64,000 bases of DNA from an uncultured Propionivibrio sp. (lineage in GTDB: Bacteria > Pseudomonadota > Gammaproteobacteria > Burkholderiales > Rhodocyclaceae). The notes under the pieces are model-generated. The model was not told the DNA's origin. It worked only from the letters and a program-made list of their open reading frames with translations, and made no database searches. How positions within the stretch are numbered: position 1 is the stretch's first letter; every line of letters starts with the position of its first letter. The DNA lies in NCBI RefSeq assembly GCF_963666255.1, contig NZ_OY762657.1, positions 62,001 to 126,000 on the forward strand. Reading direction: 5' to 3'. The translations under genes were made by a program, and so were the position numbers. Shown piece by piece: positions 26,256-37,353 of the stretch.

Positions 26256-27986
26256 ATGACGAACAATTTTCACGAAGAAAGCATCGACTACCGTGCAATC
26301 GTGGACGGCCTGCCCGGCCTGTTCGTGATCATGGATACCGAGCTGAGGATCGTCGGGGTGAGCAATGCCTACACCCGGTCGACGATGACGCGGCGTGACG
26401 AGATCCTCGGAAAGACGATGTTCGAGGTCTTTCCCGACAACCCGGATGACCCGGCCGCCGACGGCGTGCGCAACCTTCGTGCCTCGCTGCAACGCGTGCT
26501 GAAATCAGGCGTTCCGGACACCATGTCCGTGCAGAAATACGACATCCGCAGACCCCCGGAGGAGGGCGGCGGGTTCGAGGAGCGTTACTGGACACCGATC
26601 AATTCCCCGGTACTGGACAAGGACGGACGGGTCCGCTACGTCATCCACAAGGCCGAAGACGTCACCGAATTCGTTCGCCTCAAACAGAAAGGTCTTGAGC
26701 AACTGCGCTGCAACGAAGGCCTGAACCAGCAGGCTGCGCAGATGGAAGCGGAGATTTTCGAGCGCACCCGCGAAGTCGCGGCGGCCAGCGCCTTGCTCAA
26801 GACCACCAACCAGGCGCTGGAAGACGCAAAAGTCGCGGCCGAGGCAGCCAATGTTGCCAAGAGCGCGTTTCTCGCGACCATGAGCCACGAAATCCGCACC
26901 CCGATGAACGGCGTCCTGGGCATGGTCAGCCTGCTACGACGGAGCCCGCTCAACCCGAAACAACAAAACCACCTCGAGAAAATTCAGACTTCCGGCGAAC
27001 ACCTGCTCGCGATCATCAACGACATCCTCGATTTTTCCAAGATCGAAGCCGGCAAGATCGAACTCGCCAGCGACGACTTCCGGCTCGCCGACCTCATTCG
27101 CGAATCCTGGACGCTCGTCGGCGACCGAATCACGGCCAAAGGACTGGAGCGCCGGACGATCTGCTGGAACCCCGAACTGATCCTGCGTGGCGACAAGACC
27201 CGACTCGAACAGGCGCTGGTCAACTTCCTGAGCAACGCCGTCAAGTTCACCGAAATGGGCAGTGTCACGCTTGCCTGCCAGGTGGAAGAGGACACGGGCG
27301 CCGGCTACCGGCTCCGCTTCGAAGTCACCGACACCGGCATCGGGCTGACCGACGAACAGCAGACACGGATTTTCAACGCGTTCGAGCAGGCCGACAGCAG
27401 CACCAGCCGAAAATATCAAGGGACGGGACTTGGCCTTGCGATCACCCAGCGTATCGCCCACCTGATGGGCGGCGAGACCGGCGTCATCAGCACCCCCGGC
27501 CGGGGCAGCACCTTCTGGCTGACGTGCCGCCTGCCCAAGGGAGAACACGCCAAGCCGGTCATGGCACCGTCGGCCGAAGTGCCGGAGGCCATTCTGGCGC
27601 GCGACTTCCGCGGACGAAAGATCCTGGTGGTCGATGACGAGCCGATCAATCGTGAAATCATCGGTTACATCCTCGATGACATCGGATTGAAGATCGACAC
27701 CGCTGAAGACGGCAAGGACGCGCTGATGAAAGTCCGCCAGACCGACTACGACATCGTGCTGATGGACATGCAGATGCCGGAGCTCGACGGCCTCGACGCA
27801 ACCCGGCAACTACGCGCGCAGCCCGGCTTCGGACAGCCGGTCATCATCGCCCTGACGGCGAACGCCTTCGATGACGACCGCGTCCGCTGCCTGGCCGCCG
27901 GCATGAACGATTTCATCGCCAAGCCCTTCAAGCCCGAGATCGTCTTCGAGAAGCTGCTCTACTGGTTTCAGCAAGGGCATCGCTGA
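26256..27986 (+). CDS. Hybrid sensor histidine kinase (PAS-HisKA-HATPase-REC)
   Basis: The 576-residue protein has no clear membrane segment. Order: PAS-like domain (about 10-135, ending RYVIHKAEDVTEFV), a coiled-coil linker (about 140-195), HisKA with His211 (FLATMSHEIRTPMNGVLG), ATPase with N-box NFLSNAVKFTE, G1 DTGIGLT and G2 GTGLGLAI, and a receiver domain with Asp504 (IVLMDMQMPELDG). There is no Hpt domain, so it needs an external Hpt or acts through another regulator. The start at 26256 lacks a good Shine-Dalgarno. Confidence 0.92.
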   Translation: MTNNFHEESIDYRAIVDGLPGLFVIMDTELRIVGVSNAYTRSTMTRRDEILGKTMFEVFPDNPDDPAADGVRNLRASLQRVLKSGVPDTMSVQKYDIRRPPEEGGGFEERYWTPINSPVLDKDGRVRYVIHKAEDVTEFVRLKQKGLEQLRCNEGLNQQAAQMEAEIFERTREVAAASALLKTTNQALEDAKVAAEAANVAKSAFLATMSHEIRTPMNGVLGMVSLLRRSPLNPKQQNHLEKIQTSGEHLLAIINDILDFSKIEAGKIELASDDFRLADLIRESWTLVGDRITAKGLERRTICWNPELILRGDKTRLEQALVNFLSNAVKFTEMGSVTLACQVEEDTGAGYRLRFEVTDTGIGLTDEQQTRIFNAFEQADSSTSRKYQGTGLGLAITQRIAHLMGGETGVISTPGRGSTFWLTCRLPKGEHAKPVMAPSAEVPEAILARDFRGRKILVVDDEPINREIIGYILDDIGLKIDTAEDGKDALMKVRQTDYDIVLMDMQMPELDGLDATRQLRAQPGFGQPVIIALTANAFDDDRVRCLAAGMNDFIAKPFKPEIVFEKLLYWFQQGHR

Positions 27987-28004
27987 GCGATCGCCCCCCG
28001 GCGC

Positions 28005-28778
28005 TCAGCGTCCGCCAGGCTCCAGCGCCGCACAGATCGCCGTCATCGCTTCGGCCGCGCCGGTCGCCAGCCGATAGCGCACACTGCCGCTCAGCCGCGT
28101 CGTCGCTGGATTGATCTCGACCGTCGGCACGCCGCGCCGTACGGCCTGCAGCACCGGTTCGGCGATATAGGGAAATACCGCCGTCGTACCGATGATGAAG
28201 ACGAGATCGAAGCCTTTCGCCAGTTCGTCGTACAGCCGCTCGATCGCCGGCCCCGGCAACTGCTCGCCGAAGAGCACGACGGCCGGCCGGACGACGCCGC
28301 CGCACTGCCGGCAACGCGGCGGCACCTGCGTGTCGGCAATATCGGCCTCGGCGCCGCAGTCCTGGCAATAGCGCTGCGCCAGCGTCCCGTGAATCTCGAT
28401 CAGGTCGCGGCTGCCGGCGCGTGCGTGCAGGCCGTCGATGTTCTGCGTCAGCACCACCACCTCGTGCGTGCGTGCGAGCGCGACGATCGCCCGGTGCGCT
28501 GCATTGGGCTCGACATGATGACAATTACGTTCTATCTGGGCCAGGTACTTCCAGGTGATGTCGGGGCGCACCGCCAGGCAATCGCCGGACAACGCATCCT
28601 CGATCTCGAGCCCGTCCTCGGTCGCCTCGCCGTTATACAGGCCACCGACGCCGCGGTAGGTCGGCAGACCGGAGTCCGCCGAAATGCCGGCACCGGTAAC
28701 GAAAAGCACGCGCTGCGCCGTCCTGAGCAGGCCGGCAATTTCGCGGCAGGCAAGCAGCGCGTCCGCAGTCATTACCAT
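28005..28778 (-). CDS. NAD-dependent protein deacylase, SIR2 family
   Basis: The 257-residue sirtuin has VTGAGISADSGLPTYRG (NAD site), LTQNIDGLH, the catalytic His in IEIHGTL, a four-cysteine zinc site (YCQDC and PPRCRQC) and IIGTTAVFPY. It removes acyl groups from lysines using NAD. The sequence lacks the Y-x-x-R desuccinylase pair in the usual place as far as I can see, so it is probably a deacetylase. The start ATG at 28778 is 1 base after the deaminase stop, so the two genes are one transcript. Confidence 0.93.
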   Translation of the reverse strand: MVMTADALLACREIAGLLRTAQRVLFVTGAGISADSGLPTYRGVGGLYNGEATEDGLEIEDALSGDCLAVRPDITWKYLAQIERNCHHVEPNAAHRAIVALARTHEVVVLTQNIDGLHARAGSRDLIEIHGTLAQRYCQDCGAEADIADTQVPPRCRQCGGVVRPAVVLFGEQLPGPAIERLYDELAKGFDLVFIIGTTAVFPYIAEPVLQAVRRGVPTVEINPATTRLSGSVRYRLATGAAEAMTAICAALEPGGR

Positions 28779-28779
28779 G

Positions 28780-30964
<2,185 letters not shown>

Positions 30965-31003
30965 CGGGTTCCGCTCCTCGGGAAGAAGAAAAATCGAAAA
31001 ACA

Positions 31004-31056
31004 AAAAGGGCTCCGGCTGGCGGCGCGCAAACGCACGCATCCAGCCGGAGCCCTTT
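31004..31056 (-). terminator. Intrinsic terminator of the cobalamin riboswitch
   Basis: On the minus strand AAAGGGCTCCGGCTGG (31056-31041) pairs perfectly with CCAGCCGGAGCCCTTT (31020-31005) and is followed by TTTTTGTTTTT. It lies between the aptamer and the cobT start, so it is the expression platform for transcription attenuation. Confidence 0.88.
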
Positions 31057-31084
31057 CCATGGCTCCGTATCGATTCGATCCGTC

Positions 31085-31250
31085 TTCTGGCTCCCGGATC
31101 AGCCGAAGTCTTGCGTCTTCCCGGCGAGGTCTGCCTCGTCAGTGACTGGTCTTTGCGACCCAGCAAGCTTCGTCCCCGGATACAGCGGCGGGCCCGCCAC
31201 GGATTCACACCGTGTTCCGTTGATCAAATCTCAAGGAGCCGGCATTTTCT
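31085..31250 (-). ncRNA. Cobalamin riboswitch upstream of cobT
   Basis: The minus strand contains the typical order: GGAACACGGTGTGAATCCG, then GGGCCCGCCGCTGTATCCGG, GGGGACGAAG, CCAGTCACTG, and GCCGGGAAGACGCAAG. These match the B12 aptamer core, including the GGTG-AATCCG and CCACTG-like elements. The element is placed in front of a cobalamin gene and is followed by a strong terminator, so adenosylcobalamin should switch cobT off. Confidence 0.9.
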
Positions 31251-31300
31251 TCGCCGTCCGCGCCGCTGTCAAGTCGGCGCCCGGGCATGCCCGCCAGCGC

Positions 31301-32314
31301 TTACCGCCGGCCCCGCGCGAAGATCTGGTCGAACGACCCGCCCTCGGCGAAATGCGCCTTCTGGGCCTTTTGCCAGCCGCCAAAGACGGCGTCGATGGTG
31401 ATCAGATTGACCTTGCCGAATTGCTTCGCATATTTCGCGGCGACCTTTTCATCGCGCGGCCGGTAGTAATGCCGCGCCGCGATCTCCTGTGCCTCGGGCG
31501 AATACAGATACTCGAGGTAGGCCTGCGCAAGCTTGCGCGTTCCTTTCTTGTCGACCACCTTATCCACCACCGACACCGGCGGTTCGGCCAGAATCGACAG
31601 GGACGGCGTGACGATATCGAATTTCTCCGGCCCGAGTTCCTTGACCGCCAGATACGCCTCATTCTCCCAGGCCAGCAGCACATCGCCGATGCCGCGCTCG
31701 GTAAAGCTCGTCGTCGCCCCGCGCGCACCCGAGTCGAGCACCTTGACGTTGTTGAACAACGCGGCGACGAATTCCTTCGCTTTCTCCTCGCTGCCGCCGG
31801 GTTGCTTGAGCGCATAGGCCCAGGCCGCCAGGTAGTTCCAGCGCGCGCCGCCGGAAGTCTTGGGATTGGGCGTGACGACGCCGATGCCCGGCTTGACGAG
31901 ATCGCCCCAATCCTTGATCTGTTTGGGATTGCCCTTGCGTACCAGGAAGACGATTGTCGAGGTGTAGGGCGAGGCATTGTGCGGCAGGCGTTTCTGCCAA
32001 TCGTCCGGAATCAGCTTCTTGTCGGCCAGTGCGATGACGTCATAGCCGAGCGCCAGCGTCACGACGTCGGCTTCGAGCCCGTCGATGACGGCCAGCGCCT
32101 GCTTGCCCGAGCCGCCATGCGACTGTTTGACGGACACGACTTCGCCGGTCTTTTCCTTCCAGTGGCGGGCAAACGCCGCGTTGTAGTCCTGATACAGTTC
32201 GCGCGTCGGGTCGTAAGAGACATTGAGCAAGCTCGTGTCGGCGCGCGCCGGCGACAATGCCGCCGAAAGAAGAAGGCCGACGCCGAGACCGGCAAGCAGT
32301 TTGCGAATTTCCAT
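31301..32314 (-). CDS. Sulfate/thiosulfate ABC transporter substrate-binding protein
   Basis: The 337-residue protein begins with a Sec signal (about 1-25, cleaved near ARADTS) and has the family motifs [51 protein letters not shown] and [15 protein letters not shown] of Sbp/CysP proteins. It binds sulfate or thiosulfate in the periplasm. No permease or ATPase genes are next to it, so it either serves a transporter encoded elsewhere or is scavenged. The neighbouring enzyme gene, transcribed divergently, is of sulfur amino-acid metabolism. Confidence 0.92.
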   Translation of the reverse strand: MEIRKLLAGLGVGLLLSAALSPARADTSLLNVSYDPTRELYQDYNAAFARHWKEKTGEVVSVKQSHGGSGKQALAVIDGLEADVVTLALGYDVIALADKKLIPDDWQKRLPHNASPYTSTIVFLVRKGNPKQIKDWGDLVKPGIGVVTPNPKTSGGARWNYLAAWAYALKQPGGSEEKAKEFVAALFNNVKVLDSGARGATTSFTERGIGDVLLAWENEAYLAVKELGPEKFDIVTPSLSILAEPPVSVVDKVVDKKGTRKLAQAYLEYLYSPEAQEIAARHYYRPRDEKVAAKYAKQFGKVNLITIDAVFGGWQKAQKAHFAEGGSFDQIFARGRR

Positions 32315-32517
32315 GTTCCGACTCCAGTCCGAAATAAGGGTTGAAGCGAGTCTAGGGAAAACGCCAACTCGACGGAACGACGGATTTCTTATGAGCTTAT
32401 AGGCAAAATCGGCCATCGGAAGCCGACATGGCAAAATCGGCGCCAACGCGGCACAGCGGCGAAAAATAGACGACAATACGCGCTTGTCTTTTCCTCTCAC
32501 GCACCTTCACGTCGACC

Positions 32518-33750
32518 ATGAAAGCATTCGGATTCACCACTGCCACCCTGCACAGCGACCGCGCCAAGCCGGTCGAACACGGGGCCATCCACAAGCCGAT
32601 CCATAACTCGGCCGCCTTCGGTTTCGCCGATGTCGGCGACCTCGTTCGCGTCTTCCAGGGCGAGCAGGCCGGCTTCGTCTACGGCCGCCAGGGCACGCCG
32701 ACGACGGCGGCGCTCGAAGAGAAAATCACCCGCATGGAAGGCGGCATCGCCACCGCCACCTTCGGCAGCGGCATGGGCGCCATCTCGTCGACGCTGATCG
32801 CGCTCCTGCGCGCCGGCGACCACTTCATCGCCAGCAGCTTCCTCTTCGGCAACACCACCAGCCTGTTCGAGACTTTCGCGCAAATGGGCGTCGCCGTCAG
32901 CTTTGTCGACGCCACCGACGTCGCCCAGGTCGAAGCCGCCATCCGGCCCGAAACGCGCCTCGTCTTCGTCGAAACAATCGCCAATCCCTGCACGCAGGTC
33001 GCCGATCTCGCCGGCATCGGCAAGCTCTGCGAAGCGCGCGGACTCGTCTATATCGTCGACAACACGATCACCTCGCCCTATCTGTTCCAGCCGCAAGCCG
33101 TCGGCGCCTCGCTGGTCGTCAACTCGCTGACCAAGTACATCGGCGGACACGGCAACGCCCTCGGCGGCGCCGTCACCGAAACCGGTCGCTTCGACTGGAG
33201 CCGCTATCCGAACCTCTACGACTACTACAAGAAGGGCAACCCGGCGACCTGGGGCATCACGCAGATCCGCAAGAAGGGCCTGCGCGACGCTGGCGCCACA
33301 CTCGGACCGGAAGCGGCGCACCACCTCGCCGTCGGCTCGGAAACGCTGGCGCTGCGCATGGAACGCATCTGCGCCAATACCCAGCGCCTCGCCGAATTTC
33401 TCGACGCCCACCCCGGCGTCAGCCGCGTGTACTACCCCGGGCTTGCCGAGCATCCGCAGCATGAGCGCGCCAAGGCCCTGTTCAAAGGGAACAGCGGCAT
33501 CCTCTCGTTCGAGCTCGTCGACGGCCGCGACTGCCTCGACCTCTTCCGCAAGTTCCGCGTCGTCATCTCATCGACCAACCTCGGCGACAACCGGACGCTG
33601 GCGATCCCCGTCGCCCAGACGATCTACTTCGAACTCGGTCAGGCGCGCCGCGCCGAACTCGGCATCGCCGAATCGCTGATCCGCGTCTCGGTCGGCATCG
33701 AGGACAGCGACGACCTCATCGCCGATTTCGCGGCGGCGCTCGAAGTCTGA
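32518..33750 (+). CDS. Cystathionine gamma-synthase family PLP enzyme
   Basis: The 410-residue enzyme belongs to the Cys/Met metabolism family: YGRQGTPTTAALEEKITRMEGG, TFGSGMGAISSTL, VFVETIANP, VDNTITSPYLFQP, and the PLP lysine in VNSLTKYIGGHGNALGG. Members include O-acylhomoserine sulfhydrylases, cystathionine gamma-synthases and lyases; the sequence alone does not fix the reaction. The divergent sulfate-binding protein gene supports a sulfur assimilation role, for example homocysteine formation. Confidence 0.88.
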   Translation: MKAFGFTTATLHSDRAKPVEHGAIHKPIHNSAAFGFADVGDLVRVFQGEQAGFVYGRQGTPTTAALEEKITRMEGGIATATFGSGMGAISSTLIALLRAGDHFIASSFLFGNTTSLFETFAQMGVAVSFVDATDVAQVEAAIRPETRLVFVETIANPCTQVADLAGIGKLCEARGLVYIVDNTITSPYLFQPQAVGASLVVNSLTKYIGGHGNALGGAVTETGRFDWSRYPNLYDYYKKGNPATWGITQIRKKGLRDAGATLGPEAAHHLAVGSETLALRMERICANTQRLAEFLDAHPGVSRVYYPGLAEHPQHERAKALFKGNSGILSFELVDGRDCLDLFRKFRVVISSTNLGDNRTLAIPVAQTIYFELGQARRAELGIAESLIRVSVGIEDSDDLIADFAAALEV

Positions 33751-33767
33751 GGCCGATTATCCCCAAC

Positions 33768-33796
33768 GCCTGAAGACCGCATGGCGGTCTTCAGGC
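33768..33796. terminator. Bidirectional terminator between convergent genes
   Basis: GCCTGAAGACCGC and GCGGTCTTCAGGC form a perfect 13-bp stem with a 3-base loop in the 54-base gap between the convergent PLP enzyme and L-serine dehydratase genes. T runs are weak on both sides. Confidence 0.65.
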
Positions 33797-33804
33797 CGTT
33801 GTCA

Positions 33805-35019
33805 TCACAGGTGGCGCTGCAGGCGGACGATCTTGGCCAATCCGCCGGCAGCCGTCTCGCGATACCCCGAATTGAGATCGCGGCCGGTCTCCCACATCGT
33901 CTTCACCACTTCGTCGAACGAAACGATATGCCGCCCGTCCGACAGCAGCGCATAGGCGGCGCAATCGACGGCCCGCACGGCAGCAATCGCGTTGCGCTCG
34001 ATACAGGGGATCTGCACATAACCGCCGATCGGGTCGCAGGTCAGCCCGAGATGGTGCTCGAGCCCCATTTCAGCGGCATATTCAACCTGACGCGACGAAC
34101 CGCCGAGCAACTGGGCGGCAGCCGCCGCAGCCATGGCACAGGCGGTACCGACCTCACCCTGACAGCCGACTTCGGCGCCGGAAATCGACGCATTGCGCTT
34201 GACGAGATTGCCGATCAATCCGGCCGTCGCCAAGGCGCGAGCAACCTTCTCGTCCGAAAGCGCCGATTGCTGCCGGAGGAAGAACAGCACGCTGGGCAAG
34301 ACACCGCTGGCGCCGCAGGTCGGCGCCGTGACGATCGTCCGTCCCGACGCGTTTTCTTCGGACACCGCCAGCGCATAGGAAAAGAGCAAGGCCGTCTGGC
34401 CGAAATATCCGGCCATGCTGCCGGCCCGGGCGTGATAGGACGCAGCCTTGCGCGGCACGTTCAGGTCGCCCGGCAACTTGCCTTCGGCATCGAGTCCGCG
34501 TGCGATGGTCGCCTGCATGGTCGACCAGATGTCGGCAAGAAACGGCCAGATGGCCTCGCCCTCGCACTGCCCGACGATTTCCCACAAGGACAGGCCGTCG
34601 CGATCGCACTGCGCCAGCACCTCCTGCAATGAGGCGAAGGGATAGACGGCGGGGCCGCCACCGGCACGTCCCTCGGCATCCATCAGCGCACCGCCGCCGA
34701 CCGAATAGACGACACGCGTGGCGAGCACATTGCCATCGTCATCAAGCGCCTCGAACTGCAAGCCATTGGGATGGCGCGGGAGAACCGTTTCCGGCCGCCA
34801 GCATATTTCGGTCGGCAAGGGCAGGAACGGCTCGCTGACCGCCCGATCGGTCAGGTGTCCGCGCCCGGTTGCCGCAAGGCTCCCGAACAGGGACACGCGA
34901 ATCCGGCTCGCATCGCCGGGCAAGTCCGACCGGAAGGATTCGGCGGCAAAACGCGGCCCCATCGTATGACTGCTCGACGGACCGATCCCCACCCTGAAAA
35001 GCTCGCGAAGTGATTTCAT
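33805..35019 (-). CDS. sdaA: L-serine ammonia-lyase, iron-sulfur type
   Basis: The enzyme deaminates serine to pyruvate. The 404-residue single-chain form has the beta part (LFRVGIGPSSSHTMGPRFAAESF) followed by the alpha part with the likely cluster cysteines in TAPTCGASGVLP, GLTCDPIGG and IPCIERNA, and the SISGAEVGCQGEVG motif. It is about 50 residues shorter than E. coli SdaA, mainly in the first domain. The start is ATG 35019 (MKSLRELFRVGIGPSSSHT). Confidence 0.93.
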   Translation of the reverse strand: MKSLRELFRVGIGPSSSHTMGPRFAAESFRSDLPGDASRIRVSLFGSLAATGRGHLTDRAVSEPFLPLPTEICWRPETVLPRHPNGLQFEALDDDGNVLATRVVYSVGGGALMDAEGRAGGGPAVYPFASLQEVLAQCDRDGLSLWEIVGQCEGEAIWPFLADIWSTMQATIARGLDAEGKLPGDLNVPRKAASYHARAGSMAGYFGQTALLFSYALAVSEENASGRTIVTAPTCGASGVLPSVLFFLRQQSALSDEKVARALATAGLIGNLVKRNASISGAEVGCQGEVGTACAMAAAAAAQLLGGSSRQVEYAAEMGLEHHLGLTCDPIGGYVQIPCIERNAIAAVRAVDCAAYALLSDGRHIVSFDEVVKTMWETGRDLNSGYRETAAGGLAKIVRLQRHL

Positions 35020-35149
35020 TGAATGCCAGGCCAAAGGCAAGAGCCAAAAAATTGGGATGCCCGGAACCGCCCCGAACGTTAGCGCTGGCGTACCCACGGA
35101 CGTTCGCACTATAGCGCAATGGCGTATCGGCGTAAGCGATGATATTGGC

Positions 35150-35190
35150 AAAAAAATGCGGGGCATGAACCCGGGGGAAGTTCATGCCCC
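35150..35190 (-). terminator. Intrinsic terminator of luxI
   Basis: On the minus strand GGGGCATGAAC (35190-35180) pairs perfectly with GTTCATGCCCC (35170-35160), then GCATTTTTTTGCC follows. It lies 29 bases after the luxI stop. Confidence 0.85.
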
Positions 35191-35218
35191 TAAGCCAGAC
35201 GGCGCGATCGCTCCCGCA

Positions 35219-35782
35219 TCACACTGGATTGAACTCGATCCAGCAGGCAAAGAGAGGATACCCACCGACAACCACCGGAGGCCCTGCCCGGTGAGCGCGA
35301 AAACCTGCAAGACGCAACAGGCGCTCGACACCCAGCGGAGAAACGGTGATCAGCCGTTTCGCTCCCAAGCCCACCGCCGTCTCGATCGCTCCTTCAAGAA
35401 GGGCAACGGCAATGGGTGACGAAAACTGGCCACGCTGAGCGGAAGAAGCCGCGGAAACATCGACGGCGGCAAAACGCGAAAGCTCCCACACATCGGGAGA
35501 CGAGGGGGAAACGGCGCCGTTGAGCAATTCCGGAAAAACCTCGGCGAGCAAATAGGGCCGGACGGTCGGCAACAAACGCGCACACCCGTTGATGCGCCCT
35601 TTGCCATCCCTTGCAACCACATAGACGGTGTCTTCGCGGTCAAACTGGTCGCGCTCAAGACGCTCCGGCGTCGCCAGATCGGACCACCCCAGCATGTCGA
35701 CAAATACCTCGTGACGATACGATGCCAGGCGACGATACAAACCGGCCGGCAAACCGGCACGCATTCCAGAAAGAATATCCAT
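35219..35782 (-). CDS. Acyl-homoserine-lactone synthase, LuxI family
   Basis: The 187-residue enzyme makes N-acyl-homoserine lactone from SAM and an acyl carrier. The invariant LuxI residues are all in register: Arg23, Phe27, Trp33, Glu43, Asp45, Asp48, Arg69, Glu100, Ser102 and Arg103 (YRHEVFVDMLGW, ERDQFDRED, WELSRFA). The ATG at 35782 is preceded by GAGG 6 bases upstream. A lux box with a well spaced -10 lies upstream, so LuxR-dependent positive feedback is expected. It is followed by a terminator; the RsaM-like gene is upstream on the same strand. Confidence 0.94.
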   Translation of the reverse strand: MDILSGMRAGLPAGLYRRLASYRHEVFVDMLGWSDLATPERLERDQFDREDTVYVVARDGKGRINGCARLLPTVRPYLLAEVFPELLNGAVSPSSPDVWELSRFAAVDVSAASSAQRGQFSSPIAVALLEGAIETAVGLGAKRLITVSPLGVERLLRLAGFRAHRAGPPVVVGGYPLFACWIEFNPV

Positions 35783-35814
35783 TTAGACCTCGCCGCGATG
35801 CCAAACGAGGCTCA

Positions 35815-35860
35815 ATTAGAATGCCTTTCCCCCTTTTTCCGAAACTGACAGATCTGACAG
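35815..35860 (-). promoter_or_regulatory. lux box and -10 of luxI
   Basis: On the minus strand CTGTCAGATCTGTCAG (35860-35845) fits the CT-N12-AG lux-box consensus with a near-perfect dyad. The -10 candidate TCTAAT (35820-35815) is 24 bases downstream, so the box would be centred near -44, the usual position for activation by LuxR proteins. Confidence 0.8.
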
Positions 35861-35986
35861 GTTCACAAATACGTATTTAAAATCAATGCACTAAAAACAC
35901 AAAAAGGGTCGAAAAACCCTGAAGAACCAGACAAAGACGCTGGGCGCATCAAAAACCGTGATTTTGTACCAACTATTTCCTATTTA

Positions 35987-36424
35987 TCAGGAATACCGCA
36001 TGGCAATATGATCCCGGACCGAAGCCTCCCATGCCTGTTGGTCGATCCAGAGGACAATCCATGTTGCCGTTGCCTCGTCACCCATGTCGCGACCGCTCGC
36101 CGGATCAATAAGCATCATGTTCGATCGCGGCAAGCCGTCTCGAACGTATCTCGGCCTCCCCGTGGAAATCTGCAGCGACCAGTCCCAGCCGATCGATACC
36201 GCAGGCAGGGAAGTGGACACCCACTCCGTATACCCGGTGATCGCCGCAGGAGCGCCGCACGCGGCAAGGCGTTCGACCGGATCCGTATCAACCCCCGAGA
36301 GGAAATGCCTCATGGACAAGGACAGAAACGCCGCAGCCGACAGACGCAGATACCCATCCTGAGACGGGACAGAAAACGGAATTGACGCATCGTCGGACTT
36401 GCTTTTCAGGAATGATTGGCTCAT
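35987..36424 (-). CDS. RsaM-like quorum-sensing regulator (DUF4902 family)
   Basis: The 145-residue protein lies between luxI and luxR, on the luxI strand. The patterns LSMRHFLSGVDTD, GYTEWVS, SIGWDW and the C-terminal TWIVLWIDQQAWE resemble the RsaM family known from Burkholderia and Pseudomonas fuscovaginae, where RsaM genes sit between luxI and luxR and damp AHL production. No DNA-binding helix-turn-helix is visible; RsaM proteins act by an unsettled mechanism. A CTGACAG half lux-box at 36459-36465 is upstream of its start. The family call rests on memory of motifs and on position. Confidence 0.72.
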   Translation of the reverse strand: MSQSFLKSKSDDASIPFSVPSQDGYLRLSAAAFLSLSMRHFLSGVDTDPVERLAACGAPAAITGYTEWVSTSLPAVSIGWDWSLQISTGRPRYVRDGLPRSNMMLIDPASGRDMGDEATATWIVLWIDQQAWEASVRDHIAMRYS

Positions 36425-36526
36425 GTCTCGTCACCACGTCACGGGATTCACACACTACCTGACAGCCCAACCGGAAGCCAGCGTCAATAGCAGTAACGCC
36501 AGAGGCTGAAAAGCTGGAGAACTCAC

Positions 36527-37243
36527 ATGATAAAGGATTGGGAAAACGAACTGCTCCACCGCCTGCGCCAAGCGAGTACCGAGCAACTGCTGATCGCCGA
36601 ACTCAAGGCGGAAGCACGCCGCCTCGGATTCGATCACTGCGCCTATGGCGTTCGACTTCCCCTGCAACTGAGCAAACCCAGGATCATCATGTTCAATACG
36701 TATCCGACGACATGGCAGAAGCGCTACCAGTCGCGGAACTACCAATGCATCGACCCGACAGTCCAGCACGGCGTGCGATCGCAGGCGCCGCTCATCTGGA
36801 CTGACGAGGTCTTTCGCAACACGCGGGAATTCTGGGAAGAGGCGCGCGGTTATGGACTGCGCTACGGCTGGTCACAATCGGCGGTGGGCCCGCAGAGTCT
36901 GCGCGGAATGCTGACGCTGTCGCGGCGACATGGCTCCCTGACCGCATCGGAACTGAACGCGCACGGCTACCAGTTGGTCTGGCTGACGCAGGTCGTGCAT
37001 CAGTGCATGAGCAAGCTGCTCTCGGCCAGACTGCTTCCGGAAGCCGATGTCGATCTGTCGCTCCGGGAAAAGGATGTCCTGCGCTGGACCGCGGAAGGAA
37101 ATTCCTCGACGGAAATCGCCGAGGCCCTCAGCATCACCGAGCGCACCGTCAATTTCCACATCGCCAACATCCTGAAAAAAATGAACTGCACCAACCGGAC
37201 AGCTGCTGCGGTACGCGCGACGCTGCTCGGTTTGCTGGACTGA
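36527..37243 (+). CDS. AHL-responsive LuxR-family transcriptional regulator
   Basis: Residues about 15-160 are an autoinducer-binding domain with the conserved Trp63, Tyr67, Asp76, Pro77, Trp91 and Gly114 (TWQKRYQSRNYQCIDP, LIWTDE); residues about 170-238 are a LuxR helix-turn-helix (LSLREKDVLRWTAEGNSSTEIAEALSITERTVNFH). Length 238 is normal. The ATG is preceded by GGAG. It is divergent from the RsaM-like gene and close to luxI, so it is the cognate receptor. Confidence 0.95.
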   Translation: MIKDWENELLHRLRQASTEQLLIAELKAEARRLGFDHCAYGVRLPLQLSKPRIIMFNTYPTTWQKRYQSRNYQCIDPTVQHGVRSQAPLIWTDEVFRNTREFWEEARGYGLRYGWSQSAVGPQSLRGMLTLSRRHGSLTASELNAHGYQLVWLTQVVHQCMSKLLSARLLPEADVDLSLREKDVLRWTAEGNSSTEIAEALSITERTVNFHIANILKKMNCTNRTAAAVRATLLGLLD

Positions 37244-37353
37244 CCGGCCACCGCGCGTTCGCGCCATCCTGCCCTGACGGACCTCCGGACGCTCCGTCAT
37301 ATCGTGACCGAAACAGCCGGGACAACAGACCTGCCGAAGCGACCGTGTCGATC

